Assembly (NCBI GenBank): GCA_022605955.1
Contig: JAKCOZ010000001.1
Coordinates: 24,668,146 to 24,732,145 of the forward strand
Origin: Rallus limicola
Lineage: Eukaryota; Chordata; Aves; Gruiformes; Rallidae
Length of the DNA stretch: 64,000 bases
Reading direction: 5' to 3'
The notes under the pieces are model-generated. The model was not told where the DNA came from and made no database searches. It worked only from the letters and a program-made list of their open reading frames with translations. This document shows positions 39,966-52,200 of this stretch, in pieces. Both the position numbers and the translations under genes were made by a program. Position 1 is the stretch's first letter, and each line of letters opens with the position of its first letter.

Positions 39966-41518
39966 TGCTAAGAATTTGAATACTTCTGGTCCCACTGAAT
40001 TACTTTCTACAGGGAGATCAACAGTCTAATCAATATATAATCTCCATAGAAGAGAATATATGCAAGGTGTAAATTTTAAAATATTAGAGCAAAATTTGCT
40101 TTCTCTTAGCATACGATATCCCCTCAGCCTCTGTGTTTTGACTGTGAAAAGCAGAAAGCTGCTTATGTTACTGTCTTTTTCTTTCCCATCTGCAATTTAA
40201 AAAAAGGGAAAAAAAAAGTCACTTCTTCACAGTTTTCTTTACTATTCCAGACATGTTTCCAAACATTGTTTATCTACCATCCTCTGTCAGTATTGCATAT
40301 AAATATTATAGATAAGATGTACAGGGAAGACATGTTGGAAGGAGGACATTGTTGTTTTGTTTTGTCTTTTACCAAGCCAAGGAAGTCATCCATATCCATT
40401 GATGTAGGTCAGTTCAGATCAGAGGCTAGCAATGGCAGCATAGCCCAAGGAGTGCTATAGAGAGAAAAAATGAACCTCACAAAGAACTTTATGGCAACTC
40501 ACTTAAAACTGAACACTTTCTGATATCTCAGAATTAATGTTTCCTTCCTTCACATGAGACCTTTACATTTTCTTAACTTTAAAAAAACCTTTTCAAAGTG
40601 TGGCATCTGTGACCATTGCATTTAAAGAATCCTTCCTGTAAGTATCTTATATTTTACAAGGTAAACCGTGGAGCAAATTCCACTAGCAAGTTAATCTGTC
40701 TCCTGTCTCGGTAACTGGTTTCTCATTTCAGCCCTGTGTCCCTCTTAGTTTCTAACACCAAATGTTGGAGATTTTGTCCTCATTGGGTTTCCACTTTGTG
40801 AACATGAGGCACCTTTAAATCAAGCCTTTCTTTACACTGATCTCTGAATTTCAAACAGTCCTAACATTTTCCAAGAAAATTCACCTAATTATATTAGCTA
40901 TTTAATGAGTAATTACTGAGAAGCCAAAAGACTACAGCATTTGCTTAGCTTCAACTTCTGCTTATATGGAAACGAAAACAAACACAAGCCTCATTTATTC
41001 CTACTTAGTCTACTCAACTTACCAAGCACTGTGCACCTGTCCTTATCAAGATGTCTGCCTGTGTTAACACTAGACTGGTGCCTCATTTCAGTGAATAACC
41101 AGAGCCATCAATTCTGAATAATTATAAACTAAAAATTGTAATTCAGAAAAGTTGTAAGCTGGAATTTAGGAACTAGTTCCCAAACATTACCAATGACTGA
41201 GGCTTCCAGCTCTCATGACCAAATACCTCTTGGGCATGTTGAAATTAGTTTAGTAAGGCAGAAGGGATATTTTCTGCCATGAAAGCTGGGGAGTTACAAG
41301 GTATGCATAGTTTTTATCATCCCTTGACACAAAAGTTTCAGAGTGCCTCCTTGACTTGAAAATAAATTATTTTCAATAAACTTTCATGCTGGACAATGTA
41401 CGCAGTCTGAATCCTGGAGATCGTGCAAACTAAATATATGGCCCTGTAAAAAGGAGTCATGCTATTCAACACGATTATTTATGCTGTATTTGTAGAGCAT
41501 TTGCCTGGCAATACATAA
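39966..41518. other. Gene-free stretch, nothing recognised
   Basis: No gene or mobile element is seen. A short A-rich run lies near 40200-40220. Frames are under 65 codons. Confidence 0.6.
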
Positions 41519-41584
41519 ATGGTTGGGTGGTTGCACTAGATGATCTTGTAGGTCTTTTCCAACCTTAATGATTCTGTGATTCTT
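41519..41584 (+). mobile_element. CR1 3' tail fragment, plus strand
   Basis: The sequence TTGCACTAGATGATCTTGTA then GGTCTTTTCCAACCTTAATG ends in ATTCTGTGATTCT, the CR1 3' UTR and octamer tail. Only about 65 bases remain, matching the tail form of the CR1 at 57.3 kb, so it is a very short insertion from a related subfamily. Confidence 0.88.
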
Positions 41585-42360
41585 CTTTTTCAGTATATGC
41601 TTTGTAACATCTTCTGACTTATCCTGTGTTGTTGCATAGCAGATGTTGCCTGAATTTACCATGATGGAAAAAATTTCTTGATCATTGAGGTCCCCACTTC
41701 ATCCTTTGGAAACTCTGGAATTAAAAGAATAAATAAAGAAAATAGATAATTTCACTTTGGATGTGATTCTTTTATTCAATATCAAAACAACATGCAACTA
41801 TAGACCACAACTACTATAAAAGGTCAAGCTATTATGCTTACAGGGCTCCACAGTTATACTAGAAATCACTGAATGAAATGCAAGCAAGACCTGGAGCATT
41901 TTTTGCATTTGTGACTCTGGCCTTCTTAAGGATTTCTCAAAATTTCAGCCAAGAACTTTGGTTTGGTGTATTCTCATTTCTTCTAATAGAGGTGAAGCAG
42001 AATTAATGTTGACATGGCCACAACACCTCCGTGCCTCCACTTTGTTCATTTTATTATATGCTACATCAATAAAAGATCTTAATTTATGTAGCCTACTTTT
42101 CCCAACACATAATTTATGTGGCTACCAGTGGCTGTGGCTTCCAGAAACTTTAAAAAAATGTGTTAATACAGTGTCCCCTTTACTCATACTCTGGAAGGAA
42201 TCTGTACTGAGGACAGGGGTATATGAGACATAAAAATGACTTTTTTACAACCGTATAACATCACCGTTGTGGTACTTTAGTTATAAACATTTTATGTTGC
42301 TCCCTTTTTAAAATACAATCACTGAAACCACTGGAGAAAAGAGCAGCAGTAGGATTATAA
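41585..42360. other. Gene-free stretch, nothing recognised
   Basis: Short frames only (longest 91 codons at 41958-42233) with no recognisable domain. No repeat was identified. Confidence 0.55.
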
Positions 42361-42915
42361 AGCTATGTCATGGTTTTGCTCCAGCTGAGAGCCAAGCACC
42401 ACGCAGCCACTTGCTCTCTAAGAGGGCGTGGGGGGCTGGGGTGGAGAGAAGGGGAGGAAAAAGAAACAAAAACACCTCTAAACTTCATGGGTTGGGATAA
42501 GGGTAGGTTACTAGGTCGACAGAGAGAGATATAACAATAACAGGACTTTATAGCAAAATATATGAAACTGGTGATACACAATGCAGTTTCTCACTGAACT
42601 GCACAACTCAGGCTGTATGGCTCAGAGCTGTCCCAAAACTGGGTCATCCCAAAAACTGCATGTCCTGGAGCCAAGCAGTCCTCCCCTCACCAGACCTTAT
42701 GCTGAGCATGATATAACTGACAGGGAATTCCCTCCCGGGTGCCCCCCACCTTCTCCATAGCAGGGCAATATGAGCAACTGAAAAGCCCTTGACTGCTTGG
42801 CAGCAATGAATAACATCAGAGTATTATCACTGTTCTCATCCTAACTCCCAAACAACATTACACTGGCTGCTAGAAAGAAAGTTAACTCTATCTGGGCTGA
42901 AACAAGGACAGCTAT
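42361..42915. repeat. Target-site duplication AGCTAT flanking the LTR
   Basis: AGCTAT at 42361-42366 and at 42910-42915 bracket the solo LTR. The sixth base overlaps the LTR terminal T, so the real duplication is probably five bases. Confidence 0.65.
42366..42909 (-). mobile_element. Solo ERVL-type LTR, minus strand
   Basis: The plus strand starts TGTCATGGTTTTGCTCCAGC and passes AGCCAAGCACCACGCAGCCA, the reverse complement of the avian ERVL LTR 3' end. It finishes in TCTGGGCTGAAACAAGGAC, corresponding to the LTR 5' end. Landmarks include antisense GGTTGGGATAAGGGTAGGTT and CCTTGACTGCTTGGCAGC. No internal retroviral sequence adjoins it. AGCTAT lies at both ends (42361-42366 and 42910-42915), consistent with a 5-base ERVL target duplication plus one ambiguous base. 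The copy differs considerably from the LTR at 34.5 kb. Confidence 0.82.
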
Positions 42916-44369
42916 TTCTATGTTCTCCAAGAGCTGGTGAGGTATACATTTACTGTTCTAACAATGCTAAAGAAATACCGAAGATATATTCCACCCTCCA
43001 ACAGTGTAAGAGTTGTCACTTTATTTACTTTTTGACTAACAAATCTGGTTTAGTCTTGCAAATAACTACTAAAATCTTCTTGACAATTTCTCTTGTCAGG
43101 ACAAGGTAATCTCACTAGACCATTTTTTAGACTAATTATCAGGTGAGCCCCTATTTCTCCACTCATCTGCTGCTCACAGAAAAGAGCAGTAGTCAACCCA
43201 CAAATCAGATGATATACCAAACAGACTCCCAAATAATGGTAGCTTGTTCAGGTACCTTACTTTTCTCAAGCCTTCCTATTTTGTTCCTTTTACACCTAAA
43301 ACATACTTGGTCCAGATATCTGTAAATTAAAGCTGAGTACCTTCATCCAGAGGCTATTGCGCTGGGAACAAAAGTTAAATAATTTATTCTGCATTGATGC
43401 AACTCTCCAGCAGAAACCAAAGCCAACTGAGATCAGGCCCTACACAAGGTGAACTCAGAGTACTTCAAGCAACAGTTCTTCTAAAGCCTCATCTAAAAAG
43501 CACGAAGACCTTTCTGTGCCTCTGGAAGGGTGGAGTTATTCTACCAGCTGATTATGGTTGGAACCCAAAACCTCAGGGCAATACTACAGCCTGTATTACC
43601 TTACAGTCTGTGGTAATCTGGGATGCAGCTAATTTCAAAGTCATCACTGATGTTACAGATAAACTCAGGGCAGCTCTAGGTTTATGGGGTGAATATTAGC
43701 TTGTCTTAGTACTGCAGGATGGGAAGGAAAATAAAGTTTATCACTGTAGGTACTGGACAGTGCTAACAGGAAAATTGATGCCAAACAAAAGAGATTTGGA
43801 ATAAACAGCTACCGTGTGTATTCCTGCTGGTAGCTTCATGTAAATATGCATGTTGGAATGTGAAATGGCTCCTAAAATCTTCCTTTAAAAAAAAGGATAA
43901 ATAAGATATTTTTCATTATTTGAAGATTAAAAACATAATTTATGAAAGATCCATCCTCATATACTTGATTCATTTCACATTTTAAATTCACTGGAACAAA
44001 TAAAATCTTGGAAAACAGCCAAGGACAAGTGTACTTGCTAAGTTTTCCTTTCTTTCATTTCAAATACTAGGATTTCTGTATATGGGCTTTAACGCTTGAA
44101 ACTCACAGTCTTTCAATAAAAAAAGGATTGTTTTGTTCTCATTTTAAAGCTGAGCATTTGAACCTTTAATCTCTATGAAGTTACAGTAATCATTGTTCAC
44201 AGTTCAGGCTGTGCAGTCATAAAGATAGGAAACGGTTATTCTAGTTTCTGTTTTCTTTCCTCTATTCCTATACCTTGGACTTGTCCAACTTTGTGGCAAC
44301 AGAAGTTGACATATGACACTTGAATTCCTAAGGAAGGGGGAATATGGTCATACCAGGGAAATGTGTTTT
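42916..44369. other. Gene-free stretch, nothing recognised
   Basis: The longest frame is 101 codons (43394-43699, plus strand), without recognisable domain, signal peptide or splice context. No transposon is identified. Confidence 0.55.
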
Positions 44370-44690
44370 TCATAGAATCACAGACTGGTTTGGATTGGAA
44401 GGGACCTTTAAAGACCATTTAGTTGCAACCCCCTGCCTTGGGCAGGGACACCCTCACTACACCAGGTTGCTCAAAGCCTATTCCAGCCTGGCCTTGAACA
44501 CTGCCAGAGAGGGGTCAGCCACAGCTTCTCTGGGCATCCTGTGCCAGGGCCTCACCACCCTCACAGTGAAATTTTTTACCTAGTATCTATTCCAATCTAA
44601 ATCTCTCTGCTTTCAGCTTAAGGCCACCACCTCTTGTCCTCTTACTACATGATCCTGTAAAGAGTTCATCTCCAGCTTTCTTATTTTTTC
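44370..44690 (-). mobile_element. CR1 LINE 3' fragment, minus strand
   Basis: The plus strand starts TTCATAGAATCACAGACTGG and continues GGAAGGGACCTTTAAAGACC, then GCCTGGCCTTGAACACTGCC and TCACAGTGAAATTTTTTACC. This is the reverse complement of the CR1 3' UTR and the ORF2 end. About 320 bases remain. No open frame survives in the sense direction. Confidence 0.94.
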
Positions 44691-46079
44691 CCCATCTTTT
44701 ATTACTTGTTTATTATATGGCCAACATGACTCCACTTGCAGGGAGTTTTAAGTGAGGTAGGATATTGCTTAAACAAGGAATGGAATAGCGTATTTTGCCT
44801 GCACCTTCCCTTTACTCTGGATATGATGGAAAGTATCTGTGTGTCTTCTCGCCTCAATTTCACACATATGTGCCCCAACTACTACATTACACCCCTTGCC
44901 CTACATTCTGCTAAACTGAGTAGATTTGATGCCTCGGAAGGACTAGCTACTTGGTTACAGTATCCTGCAAATTCCTTGTGAGGAACTTCACTGACAAGAA
45001 GCAACATCCTGGGTGTGTTTTCCAGTGAGGGAGGAAGGCCTTTTCACTCTTCTTATCACCATAGATAGCTGCTAGAACAAACTATCTGGGTTTTTTTTCT
45101 TAATATTATTAATCAATAGATATTAATTTTTCCCAGTGATTTTATACCATCATTCATTTGGGAACTTTTTGCATGTAACACTTCACTAACATTTGAAACG
45201 AAGAGTACACACAGGCAGTGCTCTTAACCAGACTAGATCTTTGAAACTAAAATTAAAGATAATATGGATTCTCTCACTTAATTTTTGAGTAAGTGGCTGT
45301 AAATACTTATCAGGTTGAAATGGTTGTCACCAGATCACTATAGATTTTATAAATTTAATATCAGCACATGGTGCACCATGCTACTAAGATTCAGCTAAAA
45401 ATATAGTAGCACAAAATGAAATTAATCTGCCCAGTGTATGATCTGAAACTAAACATATTCTCTAGTGATACTGAAAGGCTTTTAAAATCTGTCTCTCTTC
45501 CAAATATTTCCTGAAATCCCAACCCAACACTTACCCCAGCCTATGAAAGGCTAATTTGGGGAATTCTTCCTCATCCAGGTATGTGCGAGAGACAAATCTG
45601 GACAGAATGCTCTGTAATTCAGGATGTTTGCAATCACTGCAGAAAAATATAGTTTATGCTTTTGAGTGTTCTGTGCAATAGATTTTCTTGTTTTCAAAAC
45701 CACCAAGACAAAAGTAAATGGAAATCTTTTCAACTTGCTAACAAGTCTGCAGGAATATAATTAAACTCAACCCCTCTGTTTTTACAGTTATAACTTGGGG
45801 CTGGGTGAAGGGCAGGTTCTTGAAATTGCTAATCAACAGTAGAGGCTTTGGCACTGTGAGAAACCATTTGCCACTTATCAATTGAGTTTCTTCTAAGCCT
45901 TTCTTCATCTTGACCTTTGGGTGTGATGCTAGCAAGAGGTGTCGGGTGAAAAAGTAGAGGTACCACAAAAGTGCCTGAGAGGACAAACATGACCGTGCAT
46001 TGCCATGCTTCCTACAACAGTATGTGCAAGTTCAAAGTAATATCTAGACACTCTGCATGGGGGAAAAGAGGCACATAAG

Positions 46080-46560
46080 GGCTTTCATAATTAGTACGTT
46101 TAAGTAAAAGGATGAGATACTTCACAAGCAATCAGGAGCTAAAGTTAACAAGGAAGCTGCCTGTAGATCACAGGACTAAAAACTTCCCAGTGGTGATTAA
46201 ACACAAAAAAGCAATTCAGTTTACTCTGTATTCATTAATCAAGCCTGTGTTTGTTGAGGTTTAAGATTTGCTGTAACTGTTAGATCATATGTTTCAGCAA
46301 ATGAGATTCAATTAAAATGTAATGAGGCAAACCCTGCAATGGAGATGCAAAGCTGTTCTAAACTGATTGCATTAAAAGATGTAACTCCAAACTTGGCGGC
46401 CACTGTGTTGAACTAATGAGATCAGACAGGTGTAACTTCCAGGCACAGTGGGTATCTGAGCAAGAACAATGCAAGTGACAGACAGGCAGTGCCGCCGAGC
46501 TCAGCTTTTCAAGGCTAATAGAAATTCTCGTTAACACAGTAGATAGCACTCATAGCAATG
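46080..46560. promoter_or_regulatory. Candidate conserved non-coding element
   Basis: About 480 bases of complex sequence contain many potential transcription-factor sites: TTCATTAATCAAGCC, TTCAATTAAAATGTAATGAG, a T-box-like AGGTGTAACTTCC at about 46427, TGACAGACAGG (TALE-type) and GGCGGCCACTG. It lacks simple repeats and transposon sequence and lies in a repeat-poor stretch. It looks like a developmental enhancer, but this is inference from composition. Confidence 0.3.
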
Positions 46561-48994
46561 ATGCAGCTGAAACCCAGAGGGAATGAACCAAAAAGTAAAA
46601 ATATTTTTTTTATAAAAAATGCCTCTTCTATTTGGACAACAAAAATCTATGAGAAAATCTGACTGACTCAAGTATTCATGGAAAATACTTATTTTTTAAT
46701 GTATGCATATAAACACCAGCTCACTTTCCCCATTTGCATAGCTATTGCTCTGCATAGCTATCCTTGGGCCAATGTAATTTATGCCCTCTTCTGTTTAACT
46801 CGTGGTCTATATTTACATCCTCTGACTGATGGGAGTGGCAGCAAGTGATACAGTGGTCTGTAAGTGGCACTAAAGCAGATTTGAAACAGGTGAGTGAATT
46901 AGAGTGTTCTAGAATATTACTTGGATATACTAAATTTCTGCCAGAAAATGAAGTAGCATCACTGATCATAGCTCTCTCTAGGGCACAGGAATAACAGTCT
47001 GCACCCTCTTTTTAATCAAATATCTTCTTGCATGAAATAAACAACACGGGATTTCATCCATACTTTGCTGAGGTATATCCTGAGTCAGTCCATAAAAATC
47101 CAGAACAAATTGTCCCATGAGCTTCAGAAGAAGAATATTCTGACAGTCAACTAATCTGTGTCCCGGGCAATACACTGAAGGAATGGAAATAGGAATAGGT
47201 TTGGTGGATGGCTATTTTACTAAGCACAATAATCTTATTTTATTTCTTGCTGGTCACCTTACGTACTTTTGCCAGGATTTCTTATACTCAGGACTAATAT
47301 TTCCTTCCTTCCTAAAGATAAGCAGGGAAAGAAAAAAAAAAGAGGGATAGGAAGGTAAGGATAAATCTGTACACAAGAGGTAAAAGCAGTATATGATGGG
47401 GAAGAGAGAAACTTTCCAATGAACACAATAGGAAGATATGGAAAATTGATAAATAAAACAGCAGACAAAAAAAATCTTGTAACTCTATTTCATCTTAGAA
47501 AAGCAATAAATGAAGTCAGGGAGGGAATTTCAGCAAAATATTACATTAATATAACACTGCTCTTCAGCATAGCCTGGCCCTTGACTATCTTCCTTCTGTC
47601 ACTCAGTAACATTCTTTTCTGTCTTGCCATTTCTCTCCAATGTAAAAATAAATTAAAAAGTTGAACATGTCTTGGCGCCTTAGTGTACTCATGTGTCTCA
47701 AAGTCAGAATTTCCAGTATTTCCTGGGCCAGAGCAGCAGTTACATATATACCATGTCACACATTTCTAACTCATTTTTATAAGTCACTTTTTTATTATTT
47801 GTCTTGTAACATTCAGCATTTAGAGGGGAGAGAAACACATGCAGCACAGCAGCTCCTTGTGACAGTGAGGGCTATTCCTGGATTTCTTTCTTTTCCTGTT
47901 ACAACATTGTAGTTGAGGGTCTATAGCTGTGTCCAGTCATCAGGCTGCAGTAACCAGTAGCAAATGGTAATTCTGGACAAGCCTTTTTCTTGGAGGAGAT
48001 TGAGGGCGTTAGCTGAAATACCTATTTTAAAACATTAAGACAATTGATATCAAGTTCTCATAAGAGTGTGGATTTTCCCAAGTGCCTTCTGGTTACTGCT
48101 GACTGCCCATCTTGCCGTGTCTGAGCCAGCCGTCTAGGTCTCTTGGTGCCACAGGTGACAACTATGGCACAGAATGATTTGTAATACTAGTGGAAAATAC
48201 CAAGATTAAAAGCTGCATCTATATGTGCTGAGGGCATGCCTGAATCACAGTAGTTGTCAACCATGCAGTTGTTCCTGTGGTTTCAGGGGGAGCAGCTGCG
48301 CTCCTCTCAGGAAGCCCACAGAGGTTTTGGTGATCTGTGTCTATCCATGTTGAGCCTGCAGTTCGTATGGGTCATCTGATAACATGAAAGGCCTTAACTA
48401 ATGGGTCCCTTCACAGGCCACATTATCTGTGCCCTGTCATGAGTGGGGTCACCTGGCTGTGCTTTTCAAGATATGAGGTGCCCACTTTTGATGTGGCACA
48501 TGGACAACTTCAGCCTGTTGACTGTGTACAGGTAACTGTTACTCTTCCTGTGTCCTTCCGTGGCTACAGCACTCAAGATGGCAGCTTCAGAGAAACAGGT
48601 CATGAGATGTGCCAGGAGGATCTGGTGCTGGAACAGATCAAACAGATTCTGCCCCACTGAGAATAGTATTTGAATCATGATGAAAGATAACCCTTGAGTC
48701 TGAGTGTCACGCTGGAGGCCATGGGGATTTATCCAAAGGATATGGTGAGGTTTTACAACCCAAAGAAGACTTTGCACACAAAATGTTCAGAAATGTTTGT
48801 TCGCTTTCATGTTCTTAAAATAAACTGGTGCCTGTTACCATACAGATGGCACTGGAATAATGCAGGTTAAAGCAAAAGTTCTCACTCAGAGGCTCAACTC
48901 AGCACAGAATGAGAGCAAGTCTACAGTATAGTCATTTCTTTTTTCTTCCTGTGGACTATTGCTTTCCAAACATTTGTATAAATTTAAATCAGTC

Positions 48995-49265
48995 CACTTT
49001 ATCAGCCAGATCCTTATTCAAACATAATTTTGTCATTTTATTTTACAAGCTGTTCCAGCAGATTGAGCTTTCATTCTAATATTATGTAATTATTTTATAA
49101 GACAAGTTAGATTACATGCAGTGTCTTTCTTCCACAGCTCGAAGTTATTTATAGGGAAATCAATAAAACACTTCAAGCCAGCTGTCAATGTGACAATTAT
49201 GGAAAAACACTAGCCTTCATTTGCTGGTACAATATTTAAATATTTCCCAAATTCATTATTCCTCT
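48995..49265. promoter_or_regulatory. Candidate conserved non-coding element
   Basis: The segment contains GTAATTATTTTATAAG, a forkhead-like GAAATCAATAAAACAC, adjacent TALE-type sites (CCAGCTGTCAATGTGACAAT) and TACAATATTTAAATATTTCC. Its complexity and site density differ from neighbouring AT-rich DNA. It has no coding frame. Function is inferred only. Confidence 0.27.
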
Positions 49266-52200
49266 GAGGATCCAAATAACCCATCTTTAAATTAAACAAC
49301 TGAAAGGTATGATTATTTTTTTAATAATATATGTAATCATTAGAAAAAGCCATGAGTATGTTTAAGGACTCATTTTTGTGTTACATTGCCCAACATATAT
49401 GCCTGGTATACTTTGTACACTGATACATCAAATACCTCAGAAATTAAGAAATATATTCTGTTAACTGTATGGAGTATTTCAAGAAAAAGAATGACTTTTT
49501 ATTTTTAGCTTTCCAATGCATTCCTTTGCCAAAGAGCCTTATATTCACTTTGTAATGCATGTGGTAAGTAATGAAACTGAGACCCTGCCCTGCCTGAGCA
49601 AGGACCTGAACCCTGTGTTAGCAGTCTGACCATTTTCCAAGTGAATTATACCTGTCATGTTTCCAGAGCTGAGATCTTCTCAGCAGTTAATGAATTTTTC
49701 ACAGCATCCTGCTTGCAGACATGCTGCTAGTGCTGAAGTTCCATAGAATAAGCAGTGTTAGATCAGATGGGCAGGCAGGAGCAGAGACCTCCTGGGAGAC
49801 CCCTGAATGCCGCAGGAACAGATCCCTGCTCCAAATTACTCCTATCACAGTGTAACGATATGGTTTTGAATTATACCCAGTAAGCAGGTCTTTCCTTTTT
49901 ATTCAGTGTGTATTTCAACTGTCATTTGTTCTTTGCCACTACAACCAAGGTAAATTTAATTGATTGCCTCCCTGATTCCCTTTGCTTTCCTATGGGTGCG
50001 TTATTTCTTCTCTCTTGCATGCATTCAGTTTGCTTTTAATCCCTCCAAAGAGGGAGAGAAGAACATGAAAGTTCTCAGAGTGTTTGGAAAAAAATAAACA
50101 CTTCATTGTGGTGGGATGTTTTGGGTTGGTGTTTTTTCAAATGTAGAGATCTCTTTGATCACAAGTGAAAGTGAAAGGAGTGAGAAACCAGCAAAATTTG
50201 GAGGAATTTAGCAAAGGAGAACAAACATGTTGCAGGTGTCTCAGAAATGCTAGAAGCAGTGAAAAAAAAATTAATTCAATACATGTGGGGAAAAGTCGGA
50301 TGAGAAATAGTTGAAGTAGTTTAAGAAGAAAAAGAGGTAAAATTGTTCTCAAGGAAACTATAAAAAACTCCCTGCTTATGACTTTTTAAAAGAAATAAAG
50401 CAAAAAAACCCACATTAAAACCCATAAATTTACAGACAATGATCCCACAGGGTCAGGGAGATGAAATAAATGAGACATAGGAAAACAACAATTTCCCCTG
50501 ACTTTTGTGACTCTAAATTTTATAATGGCTTATAGGCTTTTATTTCCAAATTTTTGTTTTGGGTATGATGCTTCTACATACTTAGTTCTATCTGCTTTTA
50601 CAGTGTGCTTAATTTCCTCACCCTGTACTGAATAATTTAAAGGAAAATGCAAATGAAAACATTTGCCACAACTTCATCCCATTCTGCTGCAAACTCTGTA
50701 AAGGGAGAAATCCAGGAGAGAAGTGACATCAAATACCATGACTGACTTCATTTCTCAAAACTACTTCTCTGAAAATATGATAATGTAGGACAGAGGAGAT
50801 TACTGTAAGTGCCTTATCTGTGCTTGAAGAAAAAGGTCAAAATAAAAATTAAAAATTTAGACAAAACTATTTTCTTTGCCAGGCAAATTCATCACAACTC
50901 AAAGATAATGTCTGAAGATGGGCAAGGAATTGGAAAAAAAAAGTGAACTGAACCCCTGCTGAGAGTTATAACTGTAAATAACAAGTAAGTTTATAAATAT
51001 GTTCTGCTTGATCAGTTTATCAGACTTCAAGGGTGAAGTGTGAAAAACAGAGAGTATGACCTTCACAGAAAGCCAAACTGGGGATTAGTCATGTGATAAG
51101 ACCTTCAGAATGTCAAACACCGAAAGAAACATATGGGTATGAAAAATGCAGCCTGTTCCGTCACTGTCTTGGTAGCAATAGAGGAGGACATATTTTATTA
51201 GGGTGCTTTGCTTGGTCCCTCACAATTCTGTCTCCTTAGCTTCACTTGGCTTTTCCCATGACAATGATCCATAGCATGGCTTTTCTGGTGGTCCTAGTTC
51301 TTCTGCTTCAGTTAATCATCATATAAACTGACTGATCTCATTCAACATCTTCAGAGAAAAGTCATGCTTGTGGTCCCAGACCCATCTTTCCCATTTTCAG
51401 TGCTGACAGGTTTTTTGGTACACCGAATCTGGTAATACTCTTTTATTCAGCCAGGCACGGGAGTGGGATGTTGAGGATCTATAATTTGGGACAAGACCGT
51501 TGCTTTGCAATCCTACAGGATTTACTACCAGCTATATGGGATGAGTAGCACTTGGCATGTCCCATTGGAGCTCAAGTATTGCCTCACCAGGAACATGCCT
51601 ACCTCCATGTCTCTGCCCTTCCCTCCTCATCCTCTCCCTAGAAAATTGGTCAGCCATGCAGTAAAAGTTGTTGTGGCTATGTGACTTCTGAAAGTTTCAG
51701 CCTTGTGAAAGCTTAGAGCAGTCTGGGTTTATGACACAAGCAATGTTTATTGCATTGATCCTGTAAAGGCTAGGGAGTTTTCAAGTATGCTTGATTTCTC
51801 ACTGTCCTGTTGTGGATCTGCTTGTCAGGTCAGGCCAAGGCCACTGGCTGTGGACATAATTTTCATCTACAAGTGCAGTAGGTTGTCAAGATGTACAAGG
51901 CATTGCCATAAACATCCTAAAGATCAGAGGTTTAAATATGAGTTGTTAAACTGCTGGTTGTTTCTTTATTAATGTTAATATTGAAAATATCCAAATATTA
52001 TCTCTTGATTTTTCTCTTTTTTTAAAGGCAAATATCACTATTAAAAGCAACAAAAGAAACCACAATCACTCATTGATTCCTAGTGATCCAGTCCAACTTC
52101 CCAATTTTAGCTACTTTCCCCATGACTCCTGATAAATGCTTAAATTTTCATATCTGATAACAGAAAGGTAATCTGCATGGTTTTTCATTGCAGGCTAAGG

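Noticed and set aside
49560..49660. MIR-like SINE in minus orientation (GAAACTGAGACC, GGACCTGAACCC)
   Set aside because: The order is suggestive but the central core is missing and divergence is too high to call by eye.
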